Assembly (NCBI GenBank): GCA_902780635.1
Contig: CACZGH010000003.1
Span: forward strand, 62,001-126,000
Length of the DNA stretch: 64,000 bases
Direction: 5' to 3'
DNA from: an uncultured Prevotellaceae bacterium
GTDB taxonomy: Bacteria > Bacteroidota > Bacteroidia > Bacteroidales > Bacteroidaceae
Shown: piece by piece, positions 1-8,802 of the stretch
Layout: every line of letters starts with the position of its first letter
How positions within the stretch are numbered: the first letter of the stretch is position 1
Translations under genes and position numbers: made by a program
The notes under the pieces: model-generated
The model's input: only the letters and a program-made list of their open reading frames with translations
Databases searched by the model: none
Told to the model about the DNA's origin: nothing

Positions 1-1
1 T

Positions 2-1378
2 GGAGGCTATGCTGACGACGGCATACTCTATGGCGTACCATTGCTGACGACTCCTGAAAACGGTAGCTCAGACTTCAACCAGCCACGCGCCACATTTGCC
101 GACTGTGTCAAGCAATGTTTTGTCGACTGCGACAGTGCCATGGCATATCTCCCTGTAGAATACGAAGACATTTCATCAGATGATGAAATCCCTGCCAAGT
201 ATCGGGCTCTTGGTGCCAACTATTCCAGTTTCAACCTGATATTCGGCGCCAACGCAAAAGGTCTGATGTCTGCAAAGATAGCCGAGGCCGTCAAGGCACA
301 GATAGCTTTGCTTGCGGCAAGCCCTGCATTCCGGGAACAAAGCGGTGTGACTTCTGCTGAGGCTGCAACACTCTGCGCCAATGTCCTCAAACGCATTGGT
401 GGGTTGGAAGGTTTTGACCCAGTAGGAAACATCTGGTACAAGAACAGTTCAAAACTGGGCCCAGGTTCTTCAGAAATGCCTGAAATACTTTGGCGCGAAG
501 ACCGTACTGATAGCCAGAATAATACAGACCAGGAAGGTGACAACTTCCCTCCATCACTTTATGGCCGCGGCCGCGTCAATCCTTCGCAGAATCTGGTCGA
601 CGCGTTCCCCATGCGTAACGGACTTCCTATCTCGGCTTCCAATTCTGGCTACAATCCCAAGGACCCATACGCCAACCGTGACCCACGTCTTTCTGACTAC
701 GTCCTCTACAACGGCACTACATTCAGAAGAACAGATATCATCACCGGCACATATCCGAACTCTAATGGAAAGAAAGACGACAACATCAATCAGCAACCTA
801 CCATGTCGACACGTACCGGCTATTATCTGAAGAAGCTTCTCCGCGATGACGTTAGTCCTTCGGCAAGTGGTTCTGAAATCAAGCAGTGGCACATCTATCC
901 ACGCATCCGTTACACAGAGATCTTCTTGGCATACGCAGAAGCTGCCAATGACGCCTGGGGACCCAAAGCTGACCCAACAGGCATCGGCTTCACTGCTTAC
1001 GATGTGATCAAAGCCATCCGTGAGCGCGCCGGACTCGGCACCAATGAGATTGGACAGCCGCTCCCAGAAGGTGATGTCTATCTGGAAGAGTGTGCTGGTG
1101 ACCAAGCCAAGATGACCAACCTCATCCGCAATGAGCGTCGTCTGGAGCTTTGCTTTGAGAACAAACGCTTCTGGGACCTCCGTCGTTGGATGATGCCGCT
1201 CGACGAAAAGATTAAAGGTGTGCAAATTGACCGCAACAAGGAAACCAATGAGCTCACCTATACCATTATTCATGTCGAGGACCGCAATTTCGACAGCACT
1301 TATCAGTGGTACGGCCCCATTCCAAAGAGTGAAATACTCAAATGGAGCAAACTCAAGCAAAACAAGGGCTGGAAATAA
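2..1378 (+). CDS. SusD-like outer-membrane glycan-binding lipoprotein, 3' part (5' end outside window)
   Basis: The reading frame is open from base 2, so the gene enters from the left edge; the TTG at 41 is not its start. The visible C-terminal ~458 residues carry the RagB/SusD pattern: the segment reading YPRIRYTEIFLAYAEAAND, then AIRERAGL, then LIRNERRLELCFENKRFWDLRRW. SusD proteins cap the SusC TonB-dependent channel on the cell surface and bind oligosaccharides for import. The next genes (DUF1735 lipoprotein, GH10-fold protein, CBM protein) match the order of xylan-utilisation (xus) loci of Prevotella and Bacteroides, so this is probably the second SusD of a xylan PUL. Signal peptide and lipobox are not visible. 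Family assignment is firm; the substrate is inferred from context. Confidence 0.93.
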   Translation, partial: GGYADDGILYGVPLLTTPENGSSDFNQPRATFADCVKQCFVDCDSAMAYLPVEYEDISSDDEIPAKYRALGANYSSFNLIFGANAKGLMSAKIAEAVKAQIALLAASPAFREQSGVTSAEAATLCANVLKRIGGLEGFDPVGNIWYKNSSKLGPGSSEMPEILWREDRTDSQNNTDQEGDNFPPSLYGRGRVNPSQNLVDAFPMRNGLPISASNSGYNPKDPYANRDPRLSDYVLYNGTTFRRTDIITGTYPNSNGKKDDNINQQPTMSTRTGYYLKKLLRDDVSPSASGSEIKQWHIYPRIRYTEIFLAYAEAANDAWGPKADPTGIGFTAYDVIKAIRERAGLGTNEIGQPLPEGDVYLEECAGDQAKMTNLIRNERRLELCFENKRFWDLRRWMMPLDEKIKGVQIDRNKETNELTYTIIHVEDRNFDSTYQWYGPIPKSEILKWSKLKQNKGWK

Positions 1379-1437
1379 TCGTACTGAAGAATAAAAATTG
1401 ATAATAGAAAGTTTTATAACAGCAAACTATCAAAATT

Positions 1438-2640
1438 ATGAAACTTAAAAAATATATATACGGAGTAGTCCTGGGAACGCTCACTCTCGCCTATTCATCA
1501 TGTTATAATGCAGAGCATGAGTTCCCTGACTATGAAGGAGGTACAACTGCCTACTTCCCTTACCAGTTCCCTGTACGTACACTTATCCTTGGCAACGACA
1601 TCTACGACAACACGCTCGACAACGAGCACAAGTGTCGGATATGGTCGACCATGGGTGGCGCTTACGGTGGACGTAAAGCATTTGTGGAGATAGCTGTCGA
1701 TGAGTCACTCTGCGACAACCTCTGGTTTGTAGACGCAGGTGGAAACCCATCAACACCTGTGCTTCCGATGCCATCAGCGTACTATCAACTTTCATCCAAC
1801 ACCATTCCTTACAATGGCGATCAACGTGGTTATGTGGAAGTACAGTTCACCGATGCTTTCTTCAACGATGCGAAAGCTGTCGAGAACACCTACGTCATCC
1901 CATTGGTGATGAAAAGCGTGAGTGGCATCGACCATATTCTTACTGGCACACCACGTGAAGGTCTCACTCCATCTCGTACCAATACAGAGGATTGGGATGT
2001 TCTTGCCAAAGACTATGTACTCTACTTAGTGAAATATATGAACCCATGGCAGGGAAAATACATTCGCCGTGGTGTTGACAATATAACAGAAAATGGAGCA
2101 ACTACGTCTGTTGTCCGTAAGGATTTCTCATTGATCAACTCTGACCTCGATCATTACAAAGAAAACCCTATCAACCAGAACGACGAAATATGCGGCATCA
2201 CCTCAAAGAATATGTCACAAGCAGTCTTCCCCGTTTATATTAATATAGGCAAGGACGAATCTGGAGCTACAAGACCATCTCAACTTTGTACCCTCATTCT
2301 CACATTCGATGGTAACAAATGCACAATTATCGGTGACGATGACGAAGTGCCATCCTCTGGTTCTGGAGAGTTCATTGTCAAAGGAACGGCGAAACCAGAA
2401 TACAAAGACTACCAGTGGGGCACTATGAATGGTGAACCCATTCAACGCGACATTCTCCGTTTGTCATACAATGTTACCTTCAAGAAAGGCAGAATCATCG
2501 GTAAAAAGAAAGTAAACGGTGTAGAAGTGGACTGGATTCTTGAGAATGATGTACAAGTATCTACCAACGATACGCTTGTCGTTCAGACTCGTGAGTCAAA
2601 CAAGAAGGAATTCTTCTCACCCAAATACGTTAAACCATAA
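1438..2640 (+). CDS. DUF1735/DUF4361-type surface lipoprotein (XusE-like)
   Basis: A 400-residue protein with a lipoprotein signal peptide (LTLAYSSC, Cys22). The N-terminal part (about residues 25-190) resembles DUF1735 (BT_3987-like N-domain) and the C-terminal part resembles DUF4361. These proteins sit at the SusE/XusE position after SusD in xylan and other hemicellulose PULs and act as surface glycan-binding proteins without catalytic activity. It lies 59 bp after the SusD stop on the same strand and is followed by the GH10-fold lipoprotein 15 bp later, so it is in the same operon. A xylan-binding role is inferred from position; the fold assignment is from overall appearance, not from a search. 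Confidence 0.8.
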   Translation: MKLKKYIYGVVLGTLTLAYSSCYNAEHEFPDYEGGTTAYFPYQFPVRTLILGNDIYDNTLDNEHKCRIWSTMGGAYGGRKAFVEIAVDESLCDNLWFVDAGGNPSTPVLPMPSAYYQLSSNTIPYNGDQRGYVEVQFTDAFFNDAKAVENTYVIPLVMKSVSGIDHILTGTPREGLTPSRTNTEDWDVLAKDYVLYLVKYMNPWQGKYIRRGVDNITENGATTSVVRKDFSLINSDLDHYKENPINQNDEICGITSKNMSQAVFPVYINIGKDESGATRPSQLCTLILTFDGNKCTIIGDDDEVPSSGSGEFIVKGTAKPEYKDYQWGTMNGEPIQRDILRLSYNVTFKKGRIIGKKKVNGVEVDWILENDVQVSTNDTLVVQTRESNKKEFFSPKYVKP

Positions 2641-2655
2641 TAGGAGGCTAAGAAT

Positions 2656-4311
2656 ATGAATCATTTTTTTAGAAACGGTCTCTTCATGTTGGCGGCAGGT
2701 GCATTAGCTGTCTCCTGTGCTGACTATAACGTGACAGACGATTTCAAAGCTGATCCTGATCCTACTTTCGTAGAGCCATACAAGGATTTAGGACCTGTCA
2801 AGTCATACCTCGACAGGACACAGTATCCTAACATGACTCTTGGAGCCACGCTCAGGGTAACAGAATTCAATAAGCAGGAACTGGCCCATGCCGCTGCTGT
2901 CACCAATTTCGACAATGTCGCCTTTGGCACGTCCCTGATGTCAGGTACCATCGTCAACGATAAAGGCGTGATGAACTTCCTCGACATGAGCGACCTTCTT
3001 GCCCACGTGGAAGAAATCGGATACGAGGTCTATGGCAGTCCTATTGTCGCCAATGCCAACCAGGCAGACGGATGGTTGAACAGGCTTACTGCTCCTATTG
3101 AGATTTCGGTTGACCCTATAGAAGACAAGTTCGTTGACTACACTACCATGGACGTATTCACTGGTACAGTTGTGAGCGGGAAGCCAACCATCCAAAAGAA
3201 TTATGACGGCAACGACAATGCCCTAAAGATACCAAAGTTTGCAAAGGTCTACATCGTAGAAGACTTTGACCTCGATCCATTGGGTACCTACACCGTCACT
3301 TTCTATGCTCAGGTTGACAAGGACGATAACGTTATTCTTACCTTCTCCGACAACAAAATCAAAGACGGAGCAAATGACAAAAAGTTTGATATCAAGGCTG
3401 GCAAATGGCAAAAGATTGTCGTTGAAGCCGTACCTGCAGAAGGAGCGACAAAAGGTTACTTGATGCTGGAAGGTAACAAGAACTCTATTGTCTATATCAA
3501 ATCAGTCCAGGTGATTCACACTCCCGACAATCACCGCCCACAGACAGAAAAGGAGAGAATAGACACCATCAACTATGCCCTCAACGCTTGGTGCGATGGT
3601 CTGATGAAGATCAACGAAGGCCGTATCAATTCCTTCGACCTCATCGACGAGCCCATTGACACGAAAGCTACTCTTGACAACGGCATGTTTGACCTCAAGC
3701 ACTCTACCGAGAATATTTTCTGGCAAGATATTCTTGGCAGTGAGAACTATGCGCCTAAAGTATCTAAAGTGGCAAGTGCTGCCTACGAGAAGTACGGCGG
3801 CAATCCTGCCGAGCTGAAGTTCTTTATCAGTGAGTCGGGTCTTGATGACAACAAGAAACTGGAGAGTCTCAAATACTGGATTAACATCTGGGACAAAAAC
3901 GGGGCCAAGATTGATGGTATTAATGCCAAATTAAACCTTTACTACAGTGAGGACGCAGCCACTCAGGCAGCCAACAAGGCATCTCTTGACAATCTGCTTA
4001 CGAATCTTGCCGCTACCGGAAAACTGATCCGTCTCTCCAACTTCGACATTAAGTACCAGGATGCCACAGGCGCCAATGTCTCAGCAGCTGATATCAAAGA
4101 AGCTCAGCGTCAGCAATTGGCCGACTACTATGGCTATGTCATCAAGAGCTATATGACCAAGATACCTCATGAAAAGCAGGCCGGTCTCTGTAAGGGCAAC
4201 CTGGCAGACACGAGCGATCCTGTAGGTCTTTGGTCTATAAACAAAGATAGCAAAGACTGGGTGCGAACAGCCACTTATAAGGCATTCTGCGATGCCCTTA
4301 GTGGAAAATAA
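2656..4311 (+). CDS. GH10-fold lipoprotein with inserted CBM; catalytic site degenerate, probably non-catalytic
   Basis: A 551-residue lipoprotein (lipobox AVSC, Cys21). An AGGAGG Shine-Dalgarno at 2642-2647, unusual in Bacteroidota, fixes the start. The chain follows GH10 xylanase organisation, with a beta-sandwich CBM-like insert (about residues 150-285) in the barrel as in other Bacteroidota Xyn10 enzymes. The acid/base region reads FDLIDEPI with Glu332 kept but the preceding Asn changed to Asp. The nucleophile motif ITELDI has become LSNFDI (Asn462 where Glu is required). The usual NEMKW and HTLVWH stretches are replaced by GTSLMSG and SPIVANA, and the VWGLTD Trp is gone (CKGNLAD). Family knowledge: these residues form the -1 subsite. 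Inference: it has become a surface xylan-binding protein. The alignment is by eye; a residual or altered activity cannot be excluded. Confidence 0.82.
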   Translation: MNHFFRNGLFMLAAGALAVSCADYNVTDDFKADPDPTFVEPYKDLGPVKSYLDRTQYPNMTLGATLRVTEFNKQELAHAAAVTNFDNVAFGTSLMSGTIVNDKGVMNFLDMSDLLAHVEEIGYEVYGSPIVANANQADGWLNRLTAPIEISVDPIEDKFVDYTTMDVFTGTVVSGKPTIQKNYDGNDNALKIPKFAKVYIVEDFDLDPLGTYTVTFYAQVDKDDNVILTFSDNKIKDGANDKKFDIKAGKWQKIVVEAVPAEGATKGYLMLEGNKNSIVYIKSVQVIHTPDNHRPQTEKERIDTINYALNAWCDGLMKINEGRINSFDLIDEPIDTKATLDNGMFDLKHSTENIFWQDILGSENYAPKVSKVASAAYEKYGGNPAELKFFISESGLDDNKKLESLKYWINIWDKNGAKIDGINAKLNLYYSEDAATQAANKASLDNLLTNLAATGKLIRLSNFDIKYQDATGANVSAADIKEAQRQQLADYYGYVIKSYMTKIPHEKQAGLCKGNLADTSDPVGLWSINKDSKDWVRTATYKAFCDALSGK

Positions 4312-4322
4312 AACGACAGACA

Positions 4323-4372
4323 GATAATTGCCTGAGAACAAAGGGAGGCATTCCTTTTTCCTGGCAATTATC
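4323..4372 (+). terminator. Structured inverted repeat between GH10-like and CBM genes
   Basis: GATAATTGCC at 4323-4332 pairs with GGCAATTATC at 4363-4372. Inside the loop a shorter AAAGG/CCTTT pair can form. It stands 12 bp after the GH10-like stop and is followed by a weak T stretch. It may be a terminator, an attenuator or an mRNA-stability hairpin that sets the ratio of the CBM protein to the upstream lipoproteins. Confidence 0.45.
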
Positions 4373-4438
4373 TTTCAAACATTTGTCAAAATACCATCAT
4401 TAATCTATTATTTTTTATTTATCTAAACTTTTTCTATT

Positions 4439-6622
4439 ATGAAAAAAATCTTTACACTAATTGCCCTCTTGACATGCTTCTTAGGTGTCAGGGCTGAATG
4501 GGTAGAAGTTTACAAGGCTGACTACTCCCAGAACACAGGATTCCCATTCTACGTAATGGGGTATGTCCCAGAGTGGATTGACGGTGTCATGACCGACTTT
4601 GGCGCTATGTACAAGTATGTTACTCTGGATAATCAAGATGGTGAATCCAGCGACGTGATTGTCAAGACACAGGGTGGCGTTGAGTACTACAAGATTGCAT
4701 TAAGCGAACCCGGATGGCATCAGTATTTCATTGCTGATGGTATCCCAACACAGATTGACGGTACCTACAAAGTAAAGGCCATGGTCAAGGCTTCTGAAGC
4801 TTGCACCATCAACGTCAACATGGGTTGGGGTTGGAATGAAGGTCAGCAAACCGGCACTTCCGTAGCCATCCCCACAGAATGGTCAGAGGTAGAATGGGAG
4901 TACAGCGGTATCGCTGGTGCTTCATGTAACCTGGTTGCCCAGCCAGGTACTGTCACAGCTACCATCGAATGGAAGTATGTTATAGTTGAAGAGTTCCAGA
5001 AGCCTCAGAGACCTACTACATGGCAAGAGTGGCTCACAAGTGATGGCCAGCCTGTCATCGTCGACGGCAGCCCCATCTCCACTTGGATGGGTAATGCTGA
5101 GACACCTTGGGCAGATCCTAACGTAAGATTTAACGATCAAGAGAAGAACTATCTGGTTTGCGCCTGGGGTAAAGAGAAGGGCCGCAACTTGAATGATGAC
5201 GGTGGATGGGATCCATTCCCCTGTGACATCGAGCAAGAACCTGACGGCAACCACATGTTCGTCGTTCATGGTCAGCCTGCCACCACTGAGGGTGATGCTT
5301 CTGCATGGGACAACCAGTTCTGGATTCAGTCTCCAAAATCTTGGAAAGCTGGCGAACAGTGCAAGATTCACTTCCGTTACAAGGCTTCAAAGAACGTTAC
5401 AGTAGCTACTCAGGCTCACAAACAGAATCCATCCGACTACCTCATCTGGCACGCCATTGGCGATATTTCCTTCACAGAAGAGTGGCAGGAGTTTGACGGT
5501 ACCATGACAGTTGCAGATGACATGGGCGGTATGTGGTCTATCGCATTCCAATTGAACCAAAATGACAAGGATGCCATTAACTTCTATTTTGATGACATGT
5601 CTTGGCAGAGCATGAAGCTCGAAGAGGGTTACTTCGTAGCTGGCTCTAATCCTAACACAGGTCTTGAGTATGACTTCGACAATGCTGTACAGTTCGTATA
5701 CGATGAGAATGAAGACATACCTTGCTATGTGGCTACAATTGGTTCGAAGAACGAATACGTCTCACAGATCATGATCTCTACCGTTCGCGGTAACGATGCT
5801 GCCTTCAAGAGCAATACTCTCAAGCCTGCCGGCACTATCACCAACGATGCCGAAGATTGGCTCGACTACACTGAGGCCAGTCTTGCTAAGCTGAACCTCC
5901 CGGGTGAGGGTATCTGGAAGATTCGCCTTCTCGATGAATATAGAGCCATGTCATTTGAGATGCTCGAGGGTAAAGAGATTATACAGAAAGAAATCAATCC
6001 TAACCCAACCCTCGTTGTCATCAATGCCTTGGAGAGAGACGACCTTACTGATGGTGAAGATGGAACCGTTAAAGAAGAGCCAGGTGGCACAGGCCAGCCT
6101 TGGGACAACCAGTTCTGGATTGTCGCTAACCGCGAACTTGCAAGTGGCGAGACAACAATCGTTCAGTTCAAATATCGTAGCGCTATCCCAGCCAGAACCT
6201 CTACACAAAGCCACAAGGAACCAGGTGCTTACCTGCACTGGGCTGCTATCGGTGATGTCAACTTCACAGAAGAGTGGCAAGACTTCGAGACCACATTCAC
6301 TGTTGCTGGTGAGGCCAACGGCATGAAGTCTATCGCCTTCAACTTGTCAGAAATCAAAGATGCCAACAAATATGAGCTGAAGGACTTTGTCTGGAAACTT
6401 GAGGACGGCACAGAGTCTCTGATCAATGAAACTGGTACAGAAAACTTCTACGTGAAGATACTTGGTGGCAATCCTGAAGTATACACTGACCCAGATGGTA
6501 TCAACAGTGTTGTTTCTAACAAACCAGTTCCTACTGTCACATACAATCTCGCCGGACAGCGTGTATCCAAGGAGTACAAGGGTATCGTTGTCACAAACGG
6601 CAGAAAGTATATCACTAAGTAG
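4439..6622 (+). CDS. Secreted multi-CBM protein with T9SS-like C-terminal tail
   Basis: A 727-residue protein with a Sec signal peptide (residues 1-19, FLGVRA) and no recognisable catalytic domain. It contains several beta-sandwich modules of CBM4/9 type. Two are clear copies of each other: one begins at WDNQFWIQ (residue 290) and the other at WDNQFWIV (residue 555). Both continue with a KYR/RYK..THK..W..IGD..FTEEWQ(E/D)F pattern over about 100 residues. The last residues, YNLAGQRV...GIVVTNGRKY, match the short sorting tail seen on several other proteins in this window. It lies at the 3' end of the xylan-type operon, separated from the GH10-like gene by 127 bp with a hairpin. Probable role: cell-surface or released xylan-binding protein. 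Binding specificity is not readable from sequence. Confidence 0.72.
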   Translation: MKKIFTLIALLTCFLGVRAEWVEVYKADYSQNTGFPFYVMGYVPEWIDGVMTDFGAMYKYVTLDNQDGESSDVIVKTQGGVEYYKIALSEPGWHQYFIADGIPTQIDGTYKVKAMVKASEACTINVNMGWGWNEGQQTGTSVAIPTEWSEVEWEYSGIAGASCNLVAQPGTVTATIEWKYVIVEEFQKPQRPTTWQEWLTSDGQPVIVDGSPISTWMGNAETPWADPNVRFNDQEKNYLVCAWGKEKGRNLNDDGGWDPFPCDIEQEPDGNHMFVVHGQPATTEGDASAWDNQFWIQSPKSWKAGEQCKIHFRYKASKNVTVATQAHKQNPSDYLIWHAIGDISFTEEWQEFDGTMTVADDMGGMWSIAFQLNQNDKDAINFYFDDMSWQSMKLEEGYFVAGSNPNTGLEYDFDNAVQFVYDENEDIPCYVATIGSKNEYVSQIMISTVRGNDAAFKSNTLKPAGTITNDAEDWLDYTEASLAKLNLPGEGIWKIRLLDEYRAMSFEMLEGKEIIQKEINPNPTLVVINALERDDLTDGEDGTVKEEPGGTGQPWDNQFWIVANRELASGETTIVQFKYRSAIPARTSTQSHKEPGAYLHWAAIGDVNFTEEWQDFETTFTVAGEANGMKSIAFNLSEIKDANKYELKDFVWKLEDGTESLINETGTENFYVKILGGNPEVYTDPDGINSVVSNKPVPTVTYNLAGQRVSKEYKGIVVTNGRKYITK

Positions 6623-6632
6623 TATTTCCTGA

Positions 6633-6668
6633 TCTCTCTTATCAACAGAGAGAGAGTATCATTTTTTC
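6633..6668 (+). terminator. Terminator of the left PUL
   Basis: TCTCTCT (6633-6639) pairs with AGAGAGA (6647-6653), with TATCAAC as loop, and a TTTTTT run follows at 6662-6667. It is placed 11 bp after the stop of the CBM gene, as expected for an intrinsic terminator on the + strand. Confidence 0.55.
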
Positions 6669-6708
6669 GTGCGCCACATTTCGGTCAAAATGACGGAATG
6701 TGGCGCAC
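6669..6708. repeat. Perfect 12-bp inverted repeat (stable hairpin)
   Basis: GTGCGCCACATT at 6669-6680 and AATGTGGCGCAC at 6697-6708 are exact reverse complements around a 16-base loop. No T run follows on the + strand. It may back up the preceding terminator or protect the 3' end of the PUL mRNA. Confidence 0.6.
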
Positions 6709-6809
6709 AAGTGTTCATAAAGGAAACTGATTGATGACATTTGCGTTAGCATTCGACGGAGTATCGCATTTTTAGTGCGTTTTTAGTGCACAAATGGGAT
6801 TATATTTTG

Positions 6810-6817
6810 TATTTTTG
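6810..6817 (+). promoter_or_regulatory. -7 promoter box for the DUF6057 operon
   Basis: TATTTTTG matches the Bacteroidota sigma-ABfr -7 consensus TAnnTTTG and lies 40 bp before the ATG at 6858. No convincing -33 TTTG is visible. Confidence 0.5.
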
Positions 6818-6857
6818 CATTTGTTTTGAGTGAATCCTATTATATGTTTCAGCGGTT

Positions 6858-8798
6858 ATGAAAAAACTATCATTCATTGCAGTGTGGCTTCTGGCACTGA
6901 TAGCTATTGCCTGCACTTTGCTGGTGTATGAGAGCGACCTGCTCTGGAAAGTGCAGGATATGAATCTTTTCCTCAACACCTCGCTATACTTCAAACAGCA
7001 GATGGTGGTCTCGGGAGGCTTGCTCACCTATATCGGCACGTTTTTCACGCAGTTTCTCTATCATCCCACACTGGGTGTGCTGCTGCTCTGTGCGTGGTGG
7101 CTGCTTTTAATGGCCATGACCAAGCGCACCTTCCAGGTGCCTGACAAGTGGGCGGCACTGATGCTGATACCTGTCGCACTCCTGCTGCTGACCATCGTCG
7201 ATATGGGATACTGGGTCTATATGCTCAAATTGCGCGGCCACTTCTTTGTCTCAACCATCGGCTGCACGGCGGTGGTGGCCTTGCTGTGGTGCTTCCGCAG
7301 CCTGCCCGGCCACTATTTTCTGCGCACGATATTCCTGCTGGTAGCCGCTTTGGTTGGTTATCCGCTGATGGGCATCTATGGGTTGGCGGCAGTGTTGTTG
7401 ATGGCTGTCTGGTCATGGCGCCTTTGCACGCGGAGCGCTGCCATCATCAACAGTGTGCTGGCAGTGGTCAGTGTGGTGGCCGTCCCACTACTGTGTTACC
7501 GCTATGTCTATTATGAGACCAACCTCTCCAATATCTATTTCACGGAGCTTCCACTCTATTATCTCACAGAAGAGTATCATCAGTATTATATCCCCTATTA
7601 TTTGCTGTTGCTCTTCTTTGTCATCATGGCTTGCGTACCATGGACTCGGAGGAAGGCCGCCGACAACGCAACGCTAAAGCCGGCAGAGGACAGTGTCCCC
7701 CACCCTACGAAGAAAGAAAAAAACAAGCAGCTGGGAAAGGCTCAACAAGCAAAAGCAGGAAAGAAACCTGCCACCAGCAACAAATGGTATCGCCAGGCGG
7801 CAGCCTATGGATGGACCGCCGTCATCATCGCCTTGCTGGCTGTCGGTGTGGTGCATTTCTGGTACAAAGATTCCAACTTCCATCGGGAGTTGCGCATGCA
7901 GCATTGCATCGACCGCCTCGACTGGGAAGGGGTGGTCAGCGAAGCTGCCGCACAAGAGGAAGAGCCCACACGTGCCATCGTGATGATGAAAAATCTGGCA
8001 CTGTTTCGTCTGGGCCGTCAGAGCACAGAGATGTATCAGTTCAGAAACGGCTCCAAAGTGAGCAATGCTCCCTTTGGTGTCCGCATGATGCAGGTCATCG
8101 GTCTGCTCATCTATTATCAATATGGCAAGTTGAACGACTGTACACGTTTGTCAACAGAGATGGGAGTGGAATATGACTGGCGGGTGAATTATTTCAAATA
8201 TCTGACCCGCTGTGCCATCCTCGACGGAGACAAGCCCTTGGCAAAAAAATACATCCATATCCTGAAGCAGACCACCTTCTACCGCGACTGGGCGGCATGG
8301 GCAGAAAATCTGCTCAACCATCCTGACCAAATCGCCAAAGACCCAGAAATGGAACCCATCACCCATATGCTCCACTATCCCAACGAACTGAGTTCCGACA
8401 ATGGATTCGTCGAAGAATACCTGATGAAACATCTCGCCCACACCAACTATATCGGCGACCCCATCTTCCAGGAGCAGTGCCTGCTGGCAGCCATGTGGCA
8501 GAAAGACCCCGAGTTGTTCTGGCTGCAGTTCAGCAACTACGTCCGTCTGCATCCCAATGAGAAGATACCACTCTATTACCAGCAGGCTGTCTATACGTAT
8601 GGTATCGAGGGAAACCGCCCCAATCTAGAGCAAATGCCCTTCGACCCGGGAGTGAAAGTGACTTATGAACAGTTCTCTCAGGATGCTACCAAGTATGATG
8701 GCAGAGACATTGAGGAGGCCAGAGAGATCTTGTATCCTCTCTACGGCAACACCTATTTTTACGATTACTATCTGATGGCAGACTTACCGCAATATTAA
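6858..8798 (+). CDS. DUF6057-type multi-spanning membrane protein
   Basis: A 646-residue protein. The N-terminal ~260 residues form several hydrophobic helices (starting LSFIAVWLLALIAIACTLLV). A Lys-rich cytoplasmic-looking linker follows (about 275-310), then one more membrane helix (WTAVIIALLAVGVVHFWY), then a soluble helical C-terminal half of about 300 residues with TPR-like character. This matches the Bacteroidota family I know as DUF6057, of unknown function. It is followed after 4 bp by the haem-motif propeller lipoprotein, so the two are co-transcribed and probably act together at the envelope. No catalytic motif is apparent. Confidence 0.7.
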   Translation: MKKLSFIAVWLLALIAIACTLLVYESDLLWKVQDMNLFLNTSLYFKQQMVVSGGLLTYIGTFFTQFLYHPTLGVLLLCAWWLLLMAMTKRTFQVPDKWAALMLIPVALLLLTIVDMGYWVYMLKLRGHFFVSTIGCTAVVALLWCFRSLPGHYFLRTIFLLVAALVGYPLMGIYGLAAVLLMAVWSWRLCTRSAAIINSVLAVVSVVAVPLLCYRYVYYETNLSNIYFTELPLYYLTEEYHQYYIPYYLLLLFFVIMACVPWTRRKAADNATLKPAEDSVPHPTKKEKNKQLGKAQQAKAGKKPATSNKWYRQAAAYGWTAVIIALLAVGVVHFWYKDSNFHRELRMQHCIDRLDWEGVVSEAAAQEEEPTRAIVMMKNLALFRLGRQSTEMYQFRNGSKVSNAPFGVRMMQVIGLLIYYQYGKLNDCTRLSTEMGVEYDWRVNYFKYLTRCAILDGDKPLAKKYIHILKQTTFYRDWAAWAENLLNHPDQIAKDPEMEPITHMLHYPNELSSDNGFVEEYLMKHLAHTNYIGDPIFQEQCLLAAMWQKDPELFWLQFSNYVRLHPNEKIPLYYQQAVYTYGIEGNRPNLEQMPFDPGVKVTYEQFSQDATKYDGRDIEEAREILYPLYGNTYFYDYYLMADLPQY

Positions 8799-8802
8799 AG
8801 TT

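Noticed and set aside
554..1360. 268-codon open frame on the minus strand under the SusD gene
   Set aside because: It is the antisense shadow of a clear SusD coding region; no family match, no signal, and no start site of its own.
3634..4044. Sequencing error as cause of the missing GH10 catalytic residues
   Set aside because: Asn for Glu needs more than one base change, and several separate subsite motifs are altered while the frame stays open, so true divergence is more likely.
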